Positions 40,104 to 49,385 of a stretch of 64,000 bases of DNA are shown one piece after another. A program made the position numbers and the translations under genes. The notes beneath the pieces were generated by a model. That model was not told where the DNA came from, did no database searches, and saw only the letters and a program-made list of their open reading frames with translations. Position 1 is the stretch's first letter. Every line of letters starts with the position of its first letter. Origin of the DNA: Falsirhodobacter sp051195255 (lineage in GTDB: Bacteria; Pseudomonadota; Alphaproteobacteria; Rhodobacterales; Rhodobacteraceae); assembly GCF_051195255.1 (NCBI RefSeq), contig NZ_JBNJLK010000004.1:203904-267903 (forward strand), in the 5' to 3' direction.

Positions 40104-41381
40104 TCAGTAGAACCAGTTGGCCGGAACGATGACGATGTCGGGGAACAGGACCAGCAGCAGCAAGACCAGCACCTCGGCGATCAGGAACGGCCAGACGCCC
40201 GTGATCACCTTGCCCAGCGGCACGCGTCCCACGCTGCTGACGACGTTCAGCACCACGCCCACGGGCGGCGTCAGCAGTCCGATGCAGCAGTTCATGATGA
40301 ACATCACCCCGAAATAGATCGGGTCGATCCCCGCCTTCGTGATGATGGGCATCAGCACCGGCGTCAGGATCAGGATGGTCGGCGTCAGGTCGAGCGCGGT
40401 GCCCACGATCAGGACCAGCACCATGATCACCAGCATCAGCAGCTTCGGGTTGTCGATCAGCGGCTCGATATAGCCCGCGATGCCGGCGGGGATGTTGGCG
40501 GCGGTGATCAGCCAGGCCGACACCAGCGCCGCGCAGACAAGGAACATGATCGCCGCCGTGGTCCGGCCGGCCGCGATCAGCACATGCGGCAGGTCCCGGG
40601 GCTTCAGCTCGCGGTAGACGACCATGCCGACGAAGAGGGCGTAGAAGGCCGCGATCACCGCCGCCTCGGTCGGGGTGACGACGCCCAGCTTGATGCCGCC
40701 CAAGATGATCACCGGCATTCCCAGCGCCCAGAGGGCCCGGGCCGAGGTGCGGCCCCGCTCCGTCCAGCTGGCGCGCGGCAGGGTTTCCACCTTGTCGTTG
40801 CGGGCCACGATCAGCCAGGTGACGACCAGCACCACCCCCATCAGCACGCCCGGCACGATCCCCGCCATGAATAGCTTTGAGATGGAGAGGTTCGCCGCCA
40901 CGCCGAAGATGATGAAGGCCATCGACGGCGGAATGACCGGCGCGATCACGCCCCCCGCCGCGATCAGGCCCGCCGAGCGGGGTACGTTGTAGCCCGCCCG
41001 CGCCATCATCGGGATCAGGATGGCGGCCAGTGCCGCCGTGTCCGCCGCGGCCGAGCCCGAGATGGAGGCCATGATGACCGCCGCGATGATCGCCACAAGG
41101 CCAAGCCCGCCGCGGATGTGGCCGACGCAACTGATGGCGAATTCGATGATGCGCTTGGACAGGCCCCCAGCGTTCATCAGCTCTCCCGCCAGGATGAAGA
41201 AGGGGATGGCCAGCAGCGTGAAGGTGTCGGCCCCGATCAGCATGTTCTGGGCGATGATCTGCGTGTTGAACATGCCCATCCAGGACATCAGCACCACGCC
41301 GCAGAAGATCAGCGCGAAGGCGACGGGCACCCCCACGGCCATGGAGCCGAGAAGCGAGACGATGAAGACCAGAAGCGTCAT
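40104..41381 (-). CDS. TRAP transporter large permease (DctM family)
   Basis: 425 aa, about twelve membrane segments. Family stretches include IPFFILAGELMNAGG, GSAAADTAALAAILIPMMAR, GGVIAPVIPPSMAFIIFGV and a late MNCCIGLLTPPVGVVLNVVS. It couples sodium or proton flow to uptake of the solute bound by the DctP protein. Its start overlaps the dctQ stop as ATGA. Confidence 0.93.
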   Translation of the reverse strand: MTLLVFIVSLLGSMAVGVPVAFALIFCGVVLMSWMGMFNTQIIAQNMLIGADTFTLLAIPFFILAGELMNAGGLSKRIIEFAISCVGHIRGGLGLVAIIAAVIMASISGSAAADTAALAAILIPMMARAGYNVPRSAGLIAAGGVIAPVIPPSMAFIIFGVAANLSISKLFMAGIVPGVLMGVVLVVTWLIVARNDKVETLPRASWTERGRTSARALWALGMPVIILGGIKLGVVTPTEAAVIAAFYALFVGMVVYRELKPRDLPHVLIAAGRTTAAIMFLVCAALVSAWLITAANIPAGIAGYIEPLIDNPKLLMLVIMVLVLIVGTALDLTPTILILTPVLMPIITKAGIDPIYFGVMFIMNCCIGLLTPPVGVVLNVVSSVGRVPLGKVITGVWPFLIAEVLVLLLLVLFPDIVIVPANWFY

Positions 41382-41914
41382 TCGCCACCTCCACGCACAC
41401 CCTCGGCGGGGTCCATCTCTCCGCAGAAGCTGCGGATCTCGGACTCGGTGACGCGGCCCGTCAGAAGGCGCGCCAGCCGTTCCAGGGTGATCAGGATGAT
41501 GCCCGCCCCAGTGAACAGCCCGATGCCGTAGACCCAGGCCATGGACAGCCCCGACACCGGCGCGTCCATGCTGGCGTTGATGGGCAACTGCTTCCAGGTG
41601 CCATGGGTCAGCACGGCGGCGCAGCCCACGATCATCACGTCCGACAGCCCCATCAGCACCAGCCGCCCCCGCCGGCCAAAGCGGGCGACGAAGGTTTCCA
41701 TCCCCATGTGCAGACGGTGGTGATGCGCCACCACCGCACCGATGAAGGTCAGCCAGACAAAGGCGAAGCGCGACAGCTCGTCCGAGACCGCGAGGCCGGA
41801 GTTCATGGTGTAGCGCATGACCACGTTGACGAAGACCATGATCGCCATCGCGGCCAGAAGCAGCGCCAGCAGGATGTCGAGAAAGCGGAAGAAGGCATGG
41901 ACCAGTGCGGTCAT
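41378..41914 (-). CDS. TRAP transporter small permease (DctQ family)
   Basis: 178 aa, four membrane segments (LDILLALLLAAMAIMVFVNV at the start). The conserved EL-x-RFAFVWLTFIGAV core of DctQ proteins is present. ATG 41914 follows AAAGGA; an earlier in-frame ATG at 41932 lies within the previous gene. It partners DctM and starts two bases after the hydrolyase stop. Confidence 0.92.
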   Translation of the reverse strand: MTALVHAFFRFLDILLALLLAAMAIMVFVNVVMRYTMNSGLAVSDELSRFAFVWLTFIGAVVAHHHRLHMGMETFVARFGRRGRLVLMGLSDVMIVGCAAVLTHGTWKQLPINASMDAPVSGLSMAWVYGIGLFTGAGIILITLERLARLLTGRVTESEIRSFCGEMDPAEGVRGGGE

Positions 41915-41915
41915 C

Positions 41916-43082
41916 CTATATCCTTTCGCCAAGGTCGCGGCCGATCAGGTTGCGCATCAGCTCCCGCACGCCGAAGCGCCATTCGGGGCAGCGGTCGGTG
42001 CGGTCCACCCAGTTGACCAGCCGGCCCAGACGGGGCGAAGCGATCTCCACCCGGTCCCCCACCTCATGCGTGAAGCCCTGCCCTGCGCCCCGCCGATCCT
42101 TCACCGGGGCGAACATCGTGCCAAGGAACAGCACCGCCCCGTCGGGATACTGGTGCGAGCGGTTCAGAAGCTGGCCCACCAGATCGGCGGGCGACCGGCT
42201 GATCGCCTCCATCGCGCTGTCGCCGGTCATGACAAAGCCGTCCTCCCCCTCCACCCGGAGGGAGACGACGGAGCGGTTCAGGTCGTCGTGGGTGAAATGG
42301 TCGTCGAACAGCCGAAGGAAGGGGCCGATGGCGCAGGAGGCGTTGTTGTCCTTGGCCTTGCCCAGCAGCAGGGCCGAGCGGCCCTCGACGTCGCGCAGGT
42401 TGACGTCGTTGCCCAATGTGGCGCCCAGGATCGTGCCGTCGGACCGGACGACGACGACCACCTCCGGCTCGGGGTTGTTCCATTCCGATATGGGGTGGAT
42501 GCCGACCATGTCGCCGCATCCCACCGCCGACATCGGCTGCGCCTTGGTGAAGATCTCGGCATCCGGGCCGATGCCCACCTCCAGATACTGGGACCAGAGG
42601 CCCATGTCCTGCAGCAGCGCCTTGATCTGGCGGGCCTTGTCGGATCCGGCCTGCACTCCGCGCAGGTTTTCCCCGATCACGGGGGCCAGCCGCGCCCGCA
42701 CCTCGTTCGCGCGGGTGCTGTCGCCACGGGCCTGTTCCTCGATCACGCGTTCCAGCATGCTGTCGGCAAAGGTGACGCCTGCGGCCTTGATCGCGTGAAG
42801 GTCGACGGGCGCCAGAAGGTGCCCGGCAGACCCGTCCAGAAACGCCTGAAGCGGGCCAAGGTCCGGCAGGTCACGCGTGACAAGCGCCGCGCGCAGGTCC
42901 GTGCGTTCCAGAAGCCCCGACATGGTGGCGGAAAGGCCGGTCAGGTCGAACACATGGCCCCCCCGCAGGATCACGGGGCATGGCCCGCCCTGCACGGTCG
43001 ACCAGACCCGGCCCAGCAATGTCGCACGCTCCGCATCCTCCGGCAAAAGCGCGGACGCGTTCAAAGGCTGCCGTGAAGCCAC
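41916..43082 (-). CDS. FAH-family sugar-acid hydrolyase (AraD1-like)
   Basis: 388 aa. The fumarylacetoacetase-type C-terminal domain shows WSQYLEVGIGPDAEIFTKA, SEWNNPEPEVVVVV with the metal-binding Glu pair, GNDVNLRDVEGRSALL and KAKDNNASCAIGPF. Proteins of this kind dehydrate 2-keto-3-deoxy-aldonates to alpha-ketoglutarate semialdehyde in L-arabinose, D-xylose and related pathways. With the IlvD-type dehydratase across the divergent region it would supply two steps. It heads the minus-strand operon containing the TRAP genes; a GntR-type site lies just upstream. Confidence 0.85.
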   Translation of the reverse strand: MASRQPLNASALLPEDAERATLLGRVWSTVQGGPCPVILRGGHVFDLTGLSATMSGLLERTDLRAALVTRDLPDLGPLQAFLDGSAGHLLAPVDLHAIKAAGVTFADSMLERVIEEQARGDSTRANEVRARLAPVIGENLRGVQAGSDKARQIKALLQDMGLWSQYLEVGIGPDAEIFTKAQPMSAVGCGDMVGIHPISEWNNPEPEVVVVVRSDGTILGATLGNDVNLRDVEGRSALLLGKAKDNNASCAIGPFLRLFDDHFTHDDLNRSVVSLRVEGEDGFVMTGDSAMEAISRSPADLVGQLLNRSHQYPDGAVLFLGTMFAPVKDRRGAGQGFTHEVGDRVEIASPRLGRLVNWVDRTDRCPEWRFGVRELMRNLIGRDLGERI

Positions 43083-43133
43083 CTTGCCCCTCCCTCATGT
43101 GACGGCGCCCTCCAGCACCGCGTCGCCTGATGA

Positions 43134-43142
43134 TGTCAGACA
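43134..43142. promoter_or_regulatory. GntR-type operator candidate, site 1
   Basis: TGTC-A-GACA palindrome within ATGTCAGACAACAGTATC, 52 bases upstream of the hydrolyase start. The extended GTCAGACAA...TA pattern recurs at 45412 between the other two divergent genes of the island. Confidence 0.5.
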
Positions 43143-43205
43143 ACAGTATCACATGACCCTAAGCGTGGCCCGGCCAACCTGTCCACCGGAATCTTGAACG
43201 GCGGC

Positions 43206-43922
43206 CTAGGGGTGGAAATCCAGCTCCAGCGCGACCCGTTCGGTGGAGCCGGCCATGTGCGTCCGCATCGCCGCCCGCGCCCGCGCCGGATCGCCCGCGG
43301 CGATGGCCTCGCGCAGTTCGCGATGTTCGCGGGTGACCACCTCCACGATCTCCTCCAGCCGGATCCGCTGGCGCGAGGCGACGATGGTGTGCAGGATCCG
43401 GTCCGAGATCGCGCCAAGGAACTGCACGAAATAGTCGTTGCCCGTCGCCGCCGCGATGATGCGGTGGAACTCCAGATCGGCCAGCATGCCGTCCTGCGCC
43501 CCTTCGCCGGTGTCGGCCATGCGGATCATCGCCTCGTCCATCTGTTGCAGATGTTCGGGTGTGTGGTGCAGGGCGGCCAGTCCCGCCGCCTCGATCTCCA
43601 GCGGGACGCGCAGCTGGAACAGGTGGCGGAAGGCCAGCTTGTCCATCTGGCCGCCATCGTCCAGCCGGATGTGGCGGGTGGGACGTTCGATGACAAAGGC
43701 GCCCACGCCCTGCCGCGTCTCGATCATGCCCTCGTTGCGCAGCTGCGCGATCGCCTCGCGGATGACGGTGCGGCTGACGCCGAAGGTCTTCGACATCGCG
43801 TGTTCGGTCGGCAGCTTGTCCCCGGGCTTCAGTGCGCCCGTCCGGATCTGCTGCGTGAACTGGGCCGCGATGCGGCCCGGCAGATGCTCGTTCCGGGTGA
43901 TCTGGGTGAAATCGGCGCTCAT
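43206..43922 (-). CDS. GntR-family (FadR/FCD) transcription regulator
   Basis: 238 aa from ATG 43922 behind GAGGAG. N-terminal winged helix-turn-helix (LPTEHAMSKTFGVSRTVIRE) and a C-terminal FCD helical domain with metal/ligand positions in LEFHRIIAAATGND and EHRELREAIAAGD. FCD regulators commonly sense sugar acids and repress their catabolic genes. It should control this island through the TGTCAGACA-type sites. Confidence 0.9.
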   Translation of the reverse strand: MSADFTQITRNEHLPGRIAAQFTQQIRTGALKPGDKLPTEHAMSKTFGVSRTVIREAIAQLRNEGMIETRQGVGAFVIERPTRHIRLDDGGQMDKLAFRHLFQLRVPLEIEAAGLAALHHTPEHLQQMDEAMIRMADTGEGAQDGMLADLEFHRIIAAATGNDYFVQFLGAISDRILHTIVASRQRIRLEEIVEVVTREHRELREAIAAGDPARARAAMRTHMAGSTERVALELDFHP

Positions 43923-43948
43923 GCTCGCTCCTCGCGGTCCGTCCGTGG

Positions 43949-45382
43949 TCAGGGCCGATCGATCTGGCAACCGGGATTCATCATCGCCCTCGGATCCAGC
44001 GCCTGCTTGATCGACAAAAGAAGCTGGCGGTGTATCGCAGGCAGGCGCGCTTCGAAATCGTCCTTTTTCAACCGCCCGATTCCATGCTCGGCGCTGATCG
44101 ATCCGTCATAGCGGTCCAGCACGGCGTTCACGATCTTCTTGGCCTTCAGGATCTGCGGTTCCTCCTGTTCCGGGCCCAGAGTGTAATCCGGCAGCACGTT
44201 CAGATGGACATTCCCGTCCCCCACATGCCCGTAAGACACGCAGATGCAGCCGGGCATCTGCGCCGTCACGGTCGCCTCGGCCTCCGCCACGAAATCGGCC
44301 AGCCGCGATAAGGGGACGGAGATGTCGGTCCGCATGTGCCGCCCGCGCTGGGCCTGCCCCAGGTTCATCCCCTCGCGGATGGCCCACAGGTTCCGCGCCT
44401 GAGTTGTCGACTGCGCGATCACCCCGTCCAGCGCCAGACCGCGTTCGAAGGCGGATTCAAGGAACCGCTGCATCAGGTCGGCCACATCGACAAGACCGGA
44501 ACCCGTGATCTCGATCAGTGCATAGGCGGGATACGTCGCCTCCAGCGGGATCGGCAGGTCCGGCATCGCTTCCCGTGCAAGATCGATGGCCAGCGGGGGC
44601 ATGAACTCGAAGGCCGACATCAGGTCGCAGCACTCCCGCCGGGCCCGGCGATACAGGGCGATCACGTCCTCCAACCCCGCCAGCCCCACCAGGGCGGTGG
44701 CCACCTGTTCGGGCACCGGCAGCAGTTTCAGGGATACGGCGGTGATGATGCCCAGCGTCCCTTCCGCCCCGATGAACATCTGCTTCAGGTCGATGCCGCG
44801 ATTGTCCTTGCGCAGCTTCGACAGGCCGTCGAACAGGCGGCCGTCGGGCAGAACCACCTCCAGCCCCAGAACCATCTCGCGCGTCATGCCGTAGCGGAGG
44901 ACGTTGATCCCGCCCGCGTTGGTGGACACGTTACCCCCGATCCGGCAACTGCCCTGCGCGCCCAGCGACAGGGGAAAGAACAGACCTGCCTCCGCCACGC
45001 GCTCCTTGATGGTTTCCAGCACCGCCCCCGCTTCGACCACGGTCGAGAAGTTGTCGGCGTCAAGGCTGCGGATGCGGGTCATCCGTTCCAGGCTGACAAC
45101 GACCTGGCTGGCTGGCGAATCCGGTGTGGCCCCCAGCACAAGCCCCGTGTTCCCGCCCTGCGGGACGACGGCCAGCCCCAGCGACGCGGCGGCGGTCACG
45201 CAGGCCTGAACCTCGGCCGTGTTGCGCGGACGCAGAACGGCCACGGCGTCGCTTTGCACATCGCCGTGCCAGTCGCGGCAATAGGGGCGGACCGCCTCCC
45301 CCACCAGCACGAGATCGGCGCCCAGAAGGGCGATCAACTGCGTCGCTTGCCTGTCATCGGTGACCATCATCACGTCGTCCAT
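43949..45382 (-). CDS. FAD-linked 2-hydroxyacid dehydrogenase (GlcD/FAD_binding_4 type)
   Basis: 477 aa. FAD-binding features: VLRPRNTAEVQACV, VPQGGNTGLVLG, NVSTNAGGINVLRYGMTREM and AEGTLGIITAVSLKL; the C-terminal lobe ends with YDGSISAEHGIGRLKKDD. It oxidises a D-2-hydroxyacid (lactate, glycolate, 2-hydroxyglutarate or a sugar-acid intermediate) and passes electrons to quinone or flavoprotein. It is 26 bases upstream of the GntR gene and shares the divergent promoter region with the DenD-like gene. Confidence 0.87.
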   Translation of the reverse strand: MDDVMMVTDDRQATQLIALLGADLVLVGEAVRPYCRDWHGDVQSDAVAVLRPRNTAEVQACVTAAASLGLAVVPQGGNTGLVLGATPDSPASQVVVSLERMTRIRSLDADNFSTVVEAGAVLETIKERVAEAGLFFPLSLGAQGSCRIGGNVSTNAGGINVLRYGMTREMVLGLEVVLPDGRLFDGLSKLRKDNRGIDLKQMFIGAEGTLGIITAVSLKLLPVPEQVATALVGLAGLEDVIALYRRARRECCDLMSAFEFMPPLAIDLAREAMPDLPIPLEATYPAYALIEITGSGLVDVADLMQRFLESAFERGLALDGVIAQSTTQARNLWAIREGMNLGQAQRGRHMRTDISVPLSRLADFVAEAEATVTAQMPGCICVSYGHVGDGNVHLNVLPDYTLGPEQEEPQILKAKKIVNAVLDRYDGSISAEHGIGRLKKDDFEARLPAIHRQLLLSIKQALDPRAMMNPGCQIDRP

Positions 45383-45411
45383 GTCTTAGGGTTTGCAGGT
45401 CGTCAGACAAT

Positions 45412-45418
45412 CATACTA
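45412..45418. promoter_or_regulatory. GntR-type operator candidate, site 2
   Basis: GTC-A-GAC core within CGTCAGACAATCATACTATC, in the 83-base divergent region between the FAD oxidase and DenD-like genes; it matches site 1 at 43134-43142. Confidence 0.45.
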
Positions 45419-45465
45419 TCCTATCCGGACCGGAATGCGATCCGAGATTTGAAGGGGGGAACGGC

Positions 45466-46434
45466 ATGCACATCCTGATCATCGGGGCCGCCGGCATGTT
45501 GGGGCGCAAGCTGACGCAGCGGCTGGTGCGGGACGGCGCGACCGACGCGCTGACGCTGGCCGACGTGGTGCCGCCCGAAACGCCGGCCGGCTTCACTGGC
45601 ACCGCGACCTGCCTCGCCGCCGATCTGTCGGCCCCCGGCACCGCCGCGCAACTGATCGCGGGACGGCCCGACGTGATCTTCCACTTCGCCGCCATCGTAT
45701 CCGGAGAGGCGGAGGCCGAGTTTGAGAAGGGCTACCGCATCAACCTCGACGGAACGTGGGCCCTGTTCGAGGCGATCCGGCAGGCCCATCTGGCGGACGG
45801 CTACTTCCCGCGCGTGGTCTTCGCCTCCTCCATCGCGGTGGTGGGTGCGCCGCTGCCCTTCCCCATCCCCGACGACTTCCACACGACGCCGCTGACCAGC
45901 TATGGCACCCAGAAGGCGATCAGCGAGCTGTTGCTGGCCGACTACACCCGTCACGGATTCTTCGACGGCATCGGCATCCGCCTGCCCACGATCTGCATCC
46001 GACCGGGCGTGCCGAACAAGGCGGCCTCGGGCTTCTTTTCCAATATCCTGCGCGAACCGTTGGTGGGCCAGCCGGCCGTCCTGCCGGTGCCCGACACCAT
46101 CCGGCACTGGCACACCTCCCCCCGCTCGGCCGTGGGCTTCATGATCCATGCGGCCACGATGGACACCGCGGCCATCGGTCCCCGGCGCAACCTGTCGATG
46201 CCCGGCCTCAGCGCCACGGTGGGGGAGCAGATCGAGGCATTGCGCCGAGTGGCGGGCGACAAGGCCGTGGCGCTGATCCGGCGTGAGCCCGATCCGTTCA
46301 TCACCCGCATGTGCGAAAGCTGGGCCCCGGGCTTCGAGGCGACGCGCGCCCGCGCTCTCGGCTTCACCGCCGAGGACAGCTTCGACGACATCATCCGCGT
46401 CCATGTCGAGGATGAGCTGGGGGGCACGCTTTGA
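45466..46434 (+). CDS. denD: D-erythronate dehydrogenase-like NAD-dependent epimerase/dehydratase
   Basis: 322 aa. NAD-binding start MHILIIGAAGMLGRKLTQRL, then IFHFAAIVSGEAEAEFEKGY, FASSIAVVGAPLPFPIPDDF, and the catalytic Tyr-x-x-x-Lys in TSYGTQKAISELLLADY. The block GIRLPTICIRPGVPNKAASG fits the DenD group, which oxidises D-erythronate or similar four-carbon acids at C2. It opens the plus-strand arm and overlaps the next gene by four bases. Confidence 0.75.
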   Translation: MHILIIGAAGMLGRKLTQRLVRDGATDALTLADVVPPETPAGFTGTATCLAADLSAPGTAAQLIAGRPDVIFHFAAIVSGEAEAEFEKGYRINLDGTWALFEAIRQAHLADGYFPRVVFASSIAVVGAPLPFPIPDDFHTTPLTSYGTQKAISELLLADYTRHGFFDGIGIRLPTICIRPGVPNKAASGFFSNILREPLVGQPAVLPVPDTIRHWHTSPRSAVGFMIHAATMDTAAIGPRRNLSMPGLSATVGEQIEALRRVAGDKAVALIRREPDPFITRMCESWAPGFEATRARALGFTAEDSFDDIIRVHVEDELGGTL

Positions 46435-47312
46435 CCCGCCACATCGCCTTTCTGGGCACCGGCCTGATGGGAACGCCGATGGCGCGGCGGCTGCTGGCCG
46501 CGGGCCACCGCGTCACCGTCTGGAACCGCGCCACCGCGAAGGCCGAGGCACTGGTGCCCGACGGCGCGACGCTGGCCGCCGATCCGGCCCTGGCCGTGGC
46601 GCGGGCGGAAATCGTCTTCACCATGCTGGCGGACGGCCCGGCCGTGGCCTCCGTCCTGTTCGAACAGGGGGTGGCGCAGGCGCTTTTGCGTGATGCGGTG
46701 GTGATCGACACATCCTCCATCGCGCCGATGCAGGCGCGCCTTCATGCGCGGCGGCTGGCGGATCTGGGCGTCCATCACGTCGATTGTCCGGTCTCGGGCG
46801 GCGTCGTGGGGGCGCGGGAAGGAACGCTCGCCCTGATGGCGGGGGGCGACGCGGCGGTGATCGAAGGCGTGACGGACGTTCTGGCGGCCTTGGGCCGCGT
46901 GACCCATGTCGGCCCTTCGGGCGCCGGGCAGGTCTGCAAGCTGGCCAACCAGCAGATCGTGGCCATCACCATCGGCGCGGTGGCCGAGGCGATGATGCTG
47001 GTTTCCGCCGGCGGCGCCGACCGCGCGAAGTTCCGCGACGCGATCCGCGGAGGCTTTGCCGAAAGCCGTATTCTCGACCTGCATGGCGGGCGGATGGTCG
47101 CCCGGGACTTCACCGCCGGCGGCCCGTCGCGGTTGCAGTTGAAGGATCTGGACAGCGCCACAGATCTGGCAAAGGCCGCGGAACTGACGCTGCCGCTGAC
47201 GCAAGCGGTGCAGGCGGCGTTTCGCGATTTCGTCGCCTCGGGCCACGGCGACACCGATCACAGCGGGCTTCTGCTGCATCTTGAAGCGACCAACCACAAG
47301 GACGAACCATGA
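46431..47312 (+). CDS. 3-hydroxyisobutyrate-dehydrogenase-family oxidoreductase
   Basis: 293 aa. Rossmann start IAFLGTGLMGTPMARRLLAA, substrate-binding DCPVSGGVVGAREGTLALM, and catalytic Lys in GAGQVCKLANQQIV. The family includes tartronate semialdehyde reductases, L-threonate dehydrogenase (LtnD) and others; the substrate here is probably a three- or four-carbon sugar acid or semialdehyde. Overlaps both neighbours by four bases. Confidence 0.85.
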   Translation: MTRHIAFLGTGLMGTPMARRLLAAGHRVTVWNRATAKAEALVPDGATLAADPALAVARAEIVFTMLADGPAVASVLFEQGVAQALLRDAVVIDTSSIAPMQARLHARRLADLGVHHVDCPVSGGVVGAREGTLALMAGGDAAVIEGVTDVLAALGRVTHVGPSGAGQVCKLANQQIVAITIGAVAEAMMLVSAGGADRAKFRDAIRGGFAESRILDLHGGRMVARDFTAGGPSRLQLKDLDSATDLAKAAELTLPLTQAVQAAFRDFVASGHGDTDHSGLLLHLEATNHKDEP

Positions 47313-49090
47313 CCACCGACCAGACCCCGCGCCGCCTGCGTTCGCAGGACTGGTTCGACAATCCCGACCACGCCGACATGACCGCGCTGTATCTGGAACG
47401 GTTCATGAATTACGGCACGACACCCGAGGAGCTGCGGTCCGGCAAGCCGATCATCGGGATCGCGCAGTCGGGCAGCGACCTGAACCCCTGCAACCGCCAC
47501 CATCTGGATCTGGCCAAGCGCGTGCGCGACGGCATCCGCGACGCGGGCGGCATCCCGATCGAATTTCCGTCGCACCCCCTGTTCGAAAACTGCAAGCGCC
47601 CGACCGCGGCGCTGGACCGGAACCTCGCCTATCTGGGGCTGGTCGAACTGCTGTATGGCTATCCGTTCGACGGGGTGGTACTGACCACGGGTTGCGACAA
47701 GACCACGCCCTCGGCCCTGATGGCGGCCGCGACGGTGGACCTTCCGGCAATCGTGCTGTCGGGCGGGCCGATGCTGGACGGCTGGCATGAAGGGAACCTC
47801 GTCGGCTCCGGCACCGTCATCTGGCAGTCCCGCCGCCGCTATGCCGCCGGAGAGATCACGCGGGACGAGTTCCTCCAGACCGCGCTCGATTCCGCGCCCT
47901 CCATCGGGCATTGCAACACGATGGGCACGGCGTCGACCATGAACGCCATCGCCGAAGCGCTGGGCATGTCGCTGACGGGCGGTGCGGCCATTCCTGCGGC
48001 TTACCGCGAGCGGGGCCAGATCGCCTATCGCACCGGCCGGCGCGCGGTGGAACTGGTGCGGGAAGACATCCGCCCTTCGCACATCATGACGCGGGCGGCG
48101 TTCCTGAACGCGATCAAGGTCACCTCCGCCATCGGGGGATCCACAAACGCGCAGCCGCACATCATGGCGATGGCGCTGCATGCGGGGGCGGAACTCCATC
48201 CCCATGACTGGCAGGTCCACGGCTATGACATCCCGCTTCTGGCAAACGTCCAGCCGGCGGGCGCCTATCTGGGCGAACGGTTCCACCGCGCGGGCGGCGT
48301 GCCGGCCATCATGTGGGAACTGCTGCAAGCGGGGCAACTGGACGGCGACTGCCCCACCGTGACGGGCAAGACGATGGCCGAGAACCTCGTCGGCCGCGCC
48401 AGCACCGACCGCGAGGTGATCAAGGCCTATGACGCGCCGATGATGGAGCGCGCCGGTTTCCTCGTCCTCAGCGGCAACCTCTTCGACTTCGCGATCATGA
48501 AGACCAGCGTCATCTCGGACGGGTTCCGCGAACGCTACCTGTCCCAGCCGGGGCATGAGGGGGTGTTCGAGGGCAAGGCCTTCGTCTTCGACGGATCGGC
48601 CGACTACCACGCCCGGATCAACAATCCGGAGCTTGATATCGACGAATGGTCCATCCTCGTGATCCGGGGGGCGGGACCGATCGGCTGGCCCGGCTCGGCC
48701 GAGGTGGTGAACATGCAGCCGCCGGACCGCCTGATCAAGCGGGGCATCCGCAGCCTGCCCACGATCGGCGACGGGCGCCAGTCGGGCACGGCCGACAGCC
48801 CGTCGATCCTGAACGCCTCGCCTGAAAGCGCGGCCGGCGGCGGGCTGGCCTGGCTGCGGACGGGCGACACCATCCGCATCGACCTGAACCACGGCCGCTG
48901 CGACATGCTTGTCGCGCCCGAGGAGATCGAGCGTCGCAAGGCCGAGGGCCTTCCACCCGTCCCCACATCGGCAACCCCGTGGCAACGGATCTACCGGGAC
49001 ACGGTCACGCAGATGGTGGACGGCGCGACCATCAGGGACGCGGAGGAGTTCACGCGCATCAGTTCGAACCTGCCGCGCCACAACCACTGA
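47309..49090 (+). CDS. IlvD/Edd-family sugar-acid dehydratase (arabonate/xylonate type)
   Basis: 593 aa. Iron-sulfur ligands are visible: Cys61 (LNPCNRHH), Cys129 (TTGCDKTTP) and Cys202 (GHCNTMGTA). The divalent-metal/substrate block IGGSTNAQPHI and the end IGWPGSAEVVNM and LPTIGDGRQSGT place it in the pentonate dehydratase subgroup rather than dihydroxyacid dehydratase itself. It would convert an aldonate to a 2-keto-3-deoxy-aldonate, the substrate of the hydrolyase at 41916-43082. A 9-bp hairpin follows its stop. Confidence 0.88.
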   Translation: MTTDQTPRRLRSQDWFDNPDHADMTALYLERFMNYGTTPEELRSGKPIIGIAQSGSDLNPCNRHHLDLAKRVRDGIRDAGGIPIEFPSHPLFENCKRPTAALDRNLAYLGLVELLYGYPFDGVVLTTGCDKTTPSALMAAATVDLPAIVLSGGPMLDGWHEGNLVGSGTVIWQSRRRYAAGEITRDEFLQTALDSAPSIGHCNTMGTASTMNAIAEALGMSLTGGAAIPAAYRERGQIAYRTGRRAVELVREDIRPSHIMTRAAFLNAIKVTSAIGGSTNAQPHIMAMALHAGAELHPHDWQVHGYDIPLLANVQPAGAYLGERFHRAGGVPAIMWELLQAGQLDGDCPTVTGKTMAENLVGRASTDREVIKAYDAPMMERAGFLVLSGNLFDFAIMKTSVISDGFRERYLSQPGHEGVFEGKAFVFDGSADYHARINNPELDIDEWSILVIRGAGPIGWPGSAEVVNMQPPDRLIKRGIRSLPTIGDGRQSGTADSPSILNASPESAAGGGLAWLRTGDTIRIDLNHGRCDMLVAPEEIERRKAEGLPPVPTSATPWQRIYRDTVTQMVDGATIRDAEEFTRISSNLPRHNH

Positions 49091-49095
49091 ACGGA

Positions 49096-49118
49096 AGCCG
49101 GAAGATCACCTTCCGGCT
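49096..49118. terminator. Bidirectional hairpin between convergent genes
   Basis: Stem AGCCGGAAG / CTTCCGGCT with a 5-base loop, 5 bases past the dehydratase stop and 6 bases past the minus-strand DUF1127-like gene stop. Confidence 0.6.
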
Positions 49119-49124
49119 ACCCCG

Positions 49125-49304
49125 TTACGGCCGGAACCCCGGCACGTCCCACCAGGCGGACGGCCGGCTTGGCGGTTCGGGGGGAAGCCCGATATCCTTC
49201 CGCTGCCGATCATCAAGCGTCGTGATGGAGGGCAGAGGCCGGGCCTTGGACGCGGGCAAAAGCGCCCGGATGGCCGAAGCCATCTTCGAGACAAGCGAAA
49301 ACAT
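49125..49304 (-). CDS. DUF1127-like small protein, 59 aa
   Basis: ATG 49304 follows AAGGACT; stop TAA at 49125-49127. The sequence ends its helix with TLDDRQRKDIGLPPE, matching the L-x-D-R-x-x-x-D-I-G-L core of DUF1127 proteins; a Pro/Trp-rich tail (PSAWWDVPGF) follows. In Rhodobacteraceae small DUF1127 proteins have been tied to RNA binding and stress responses, so a regulatory RNA-related role is possible. It is preceded by a 28-codon ORF with an excellent ribosome site. Confidence 0.6.
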   Translation of the reverse strand: MFSLVSKMASAIRALLPASKARPLPSITTLDDRQRKDIGLPPEPPSRPSAWWDVPGFRP

Positions 49305-49385
49305 GGAAATGAGTCCTTCAAACGCACGGACATGCAGCCAAGGCTGCAGATGCGGGCAGATCGAAGAACCGGAAGGCGCGTTCGA

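Noticed and set aside
40675..41451. Plus-strand ORFs rich in Met/Thr/Pro opposite the TRAP permease genes
   Set aside because: They are antisense to well-conserved DctM and DctQ and have composition expected from the complement of membrane-protein codons.
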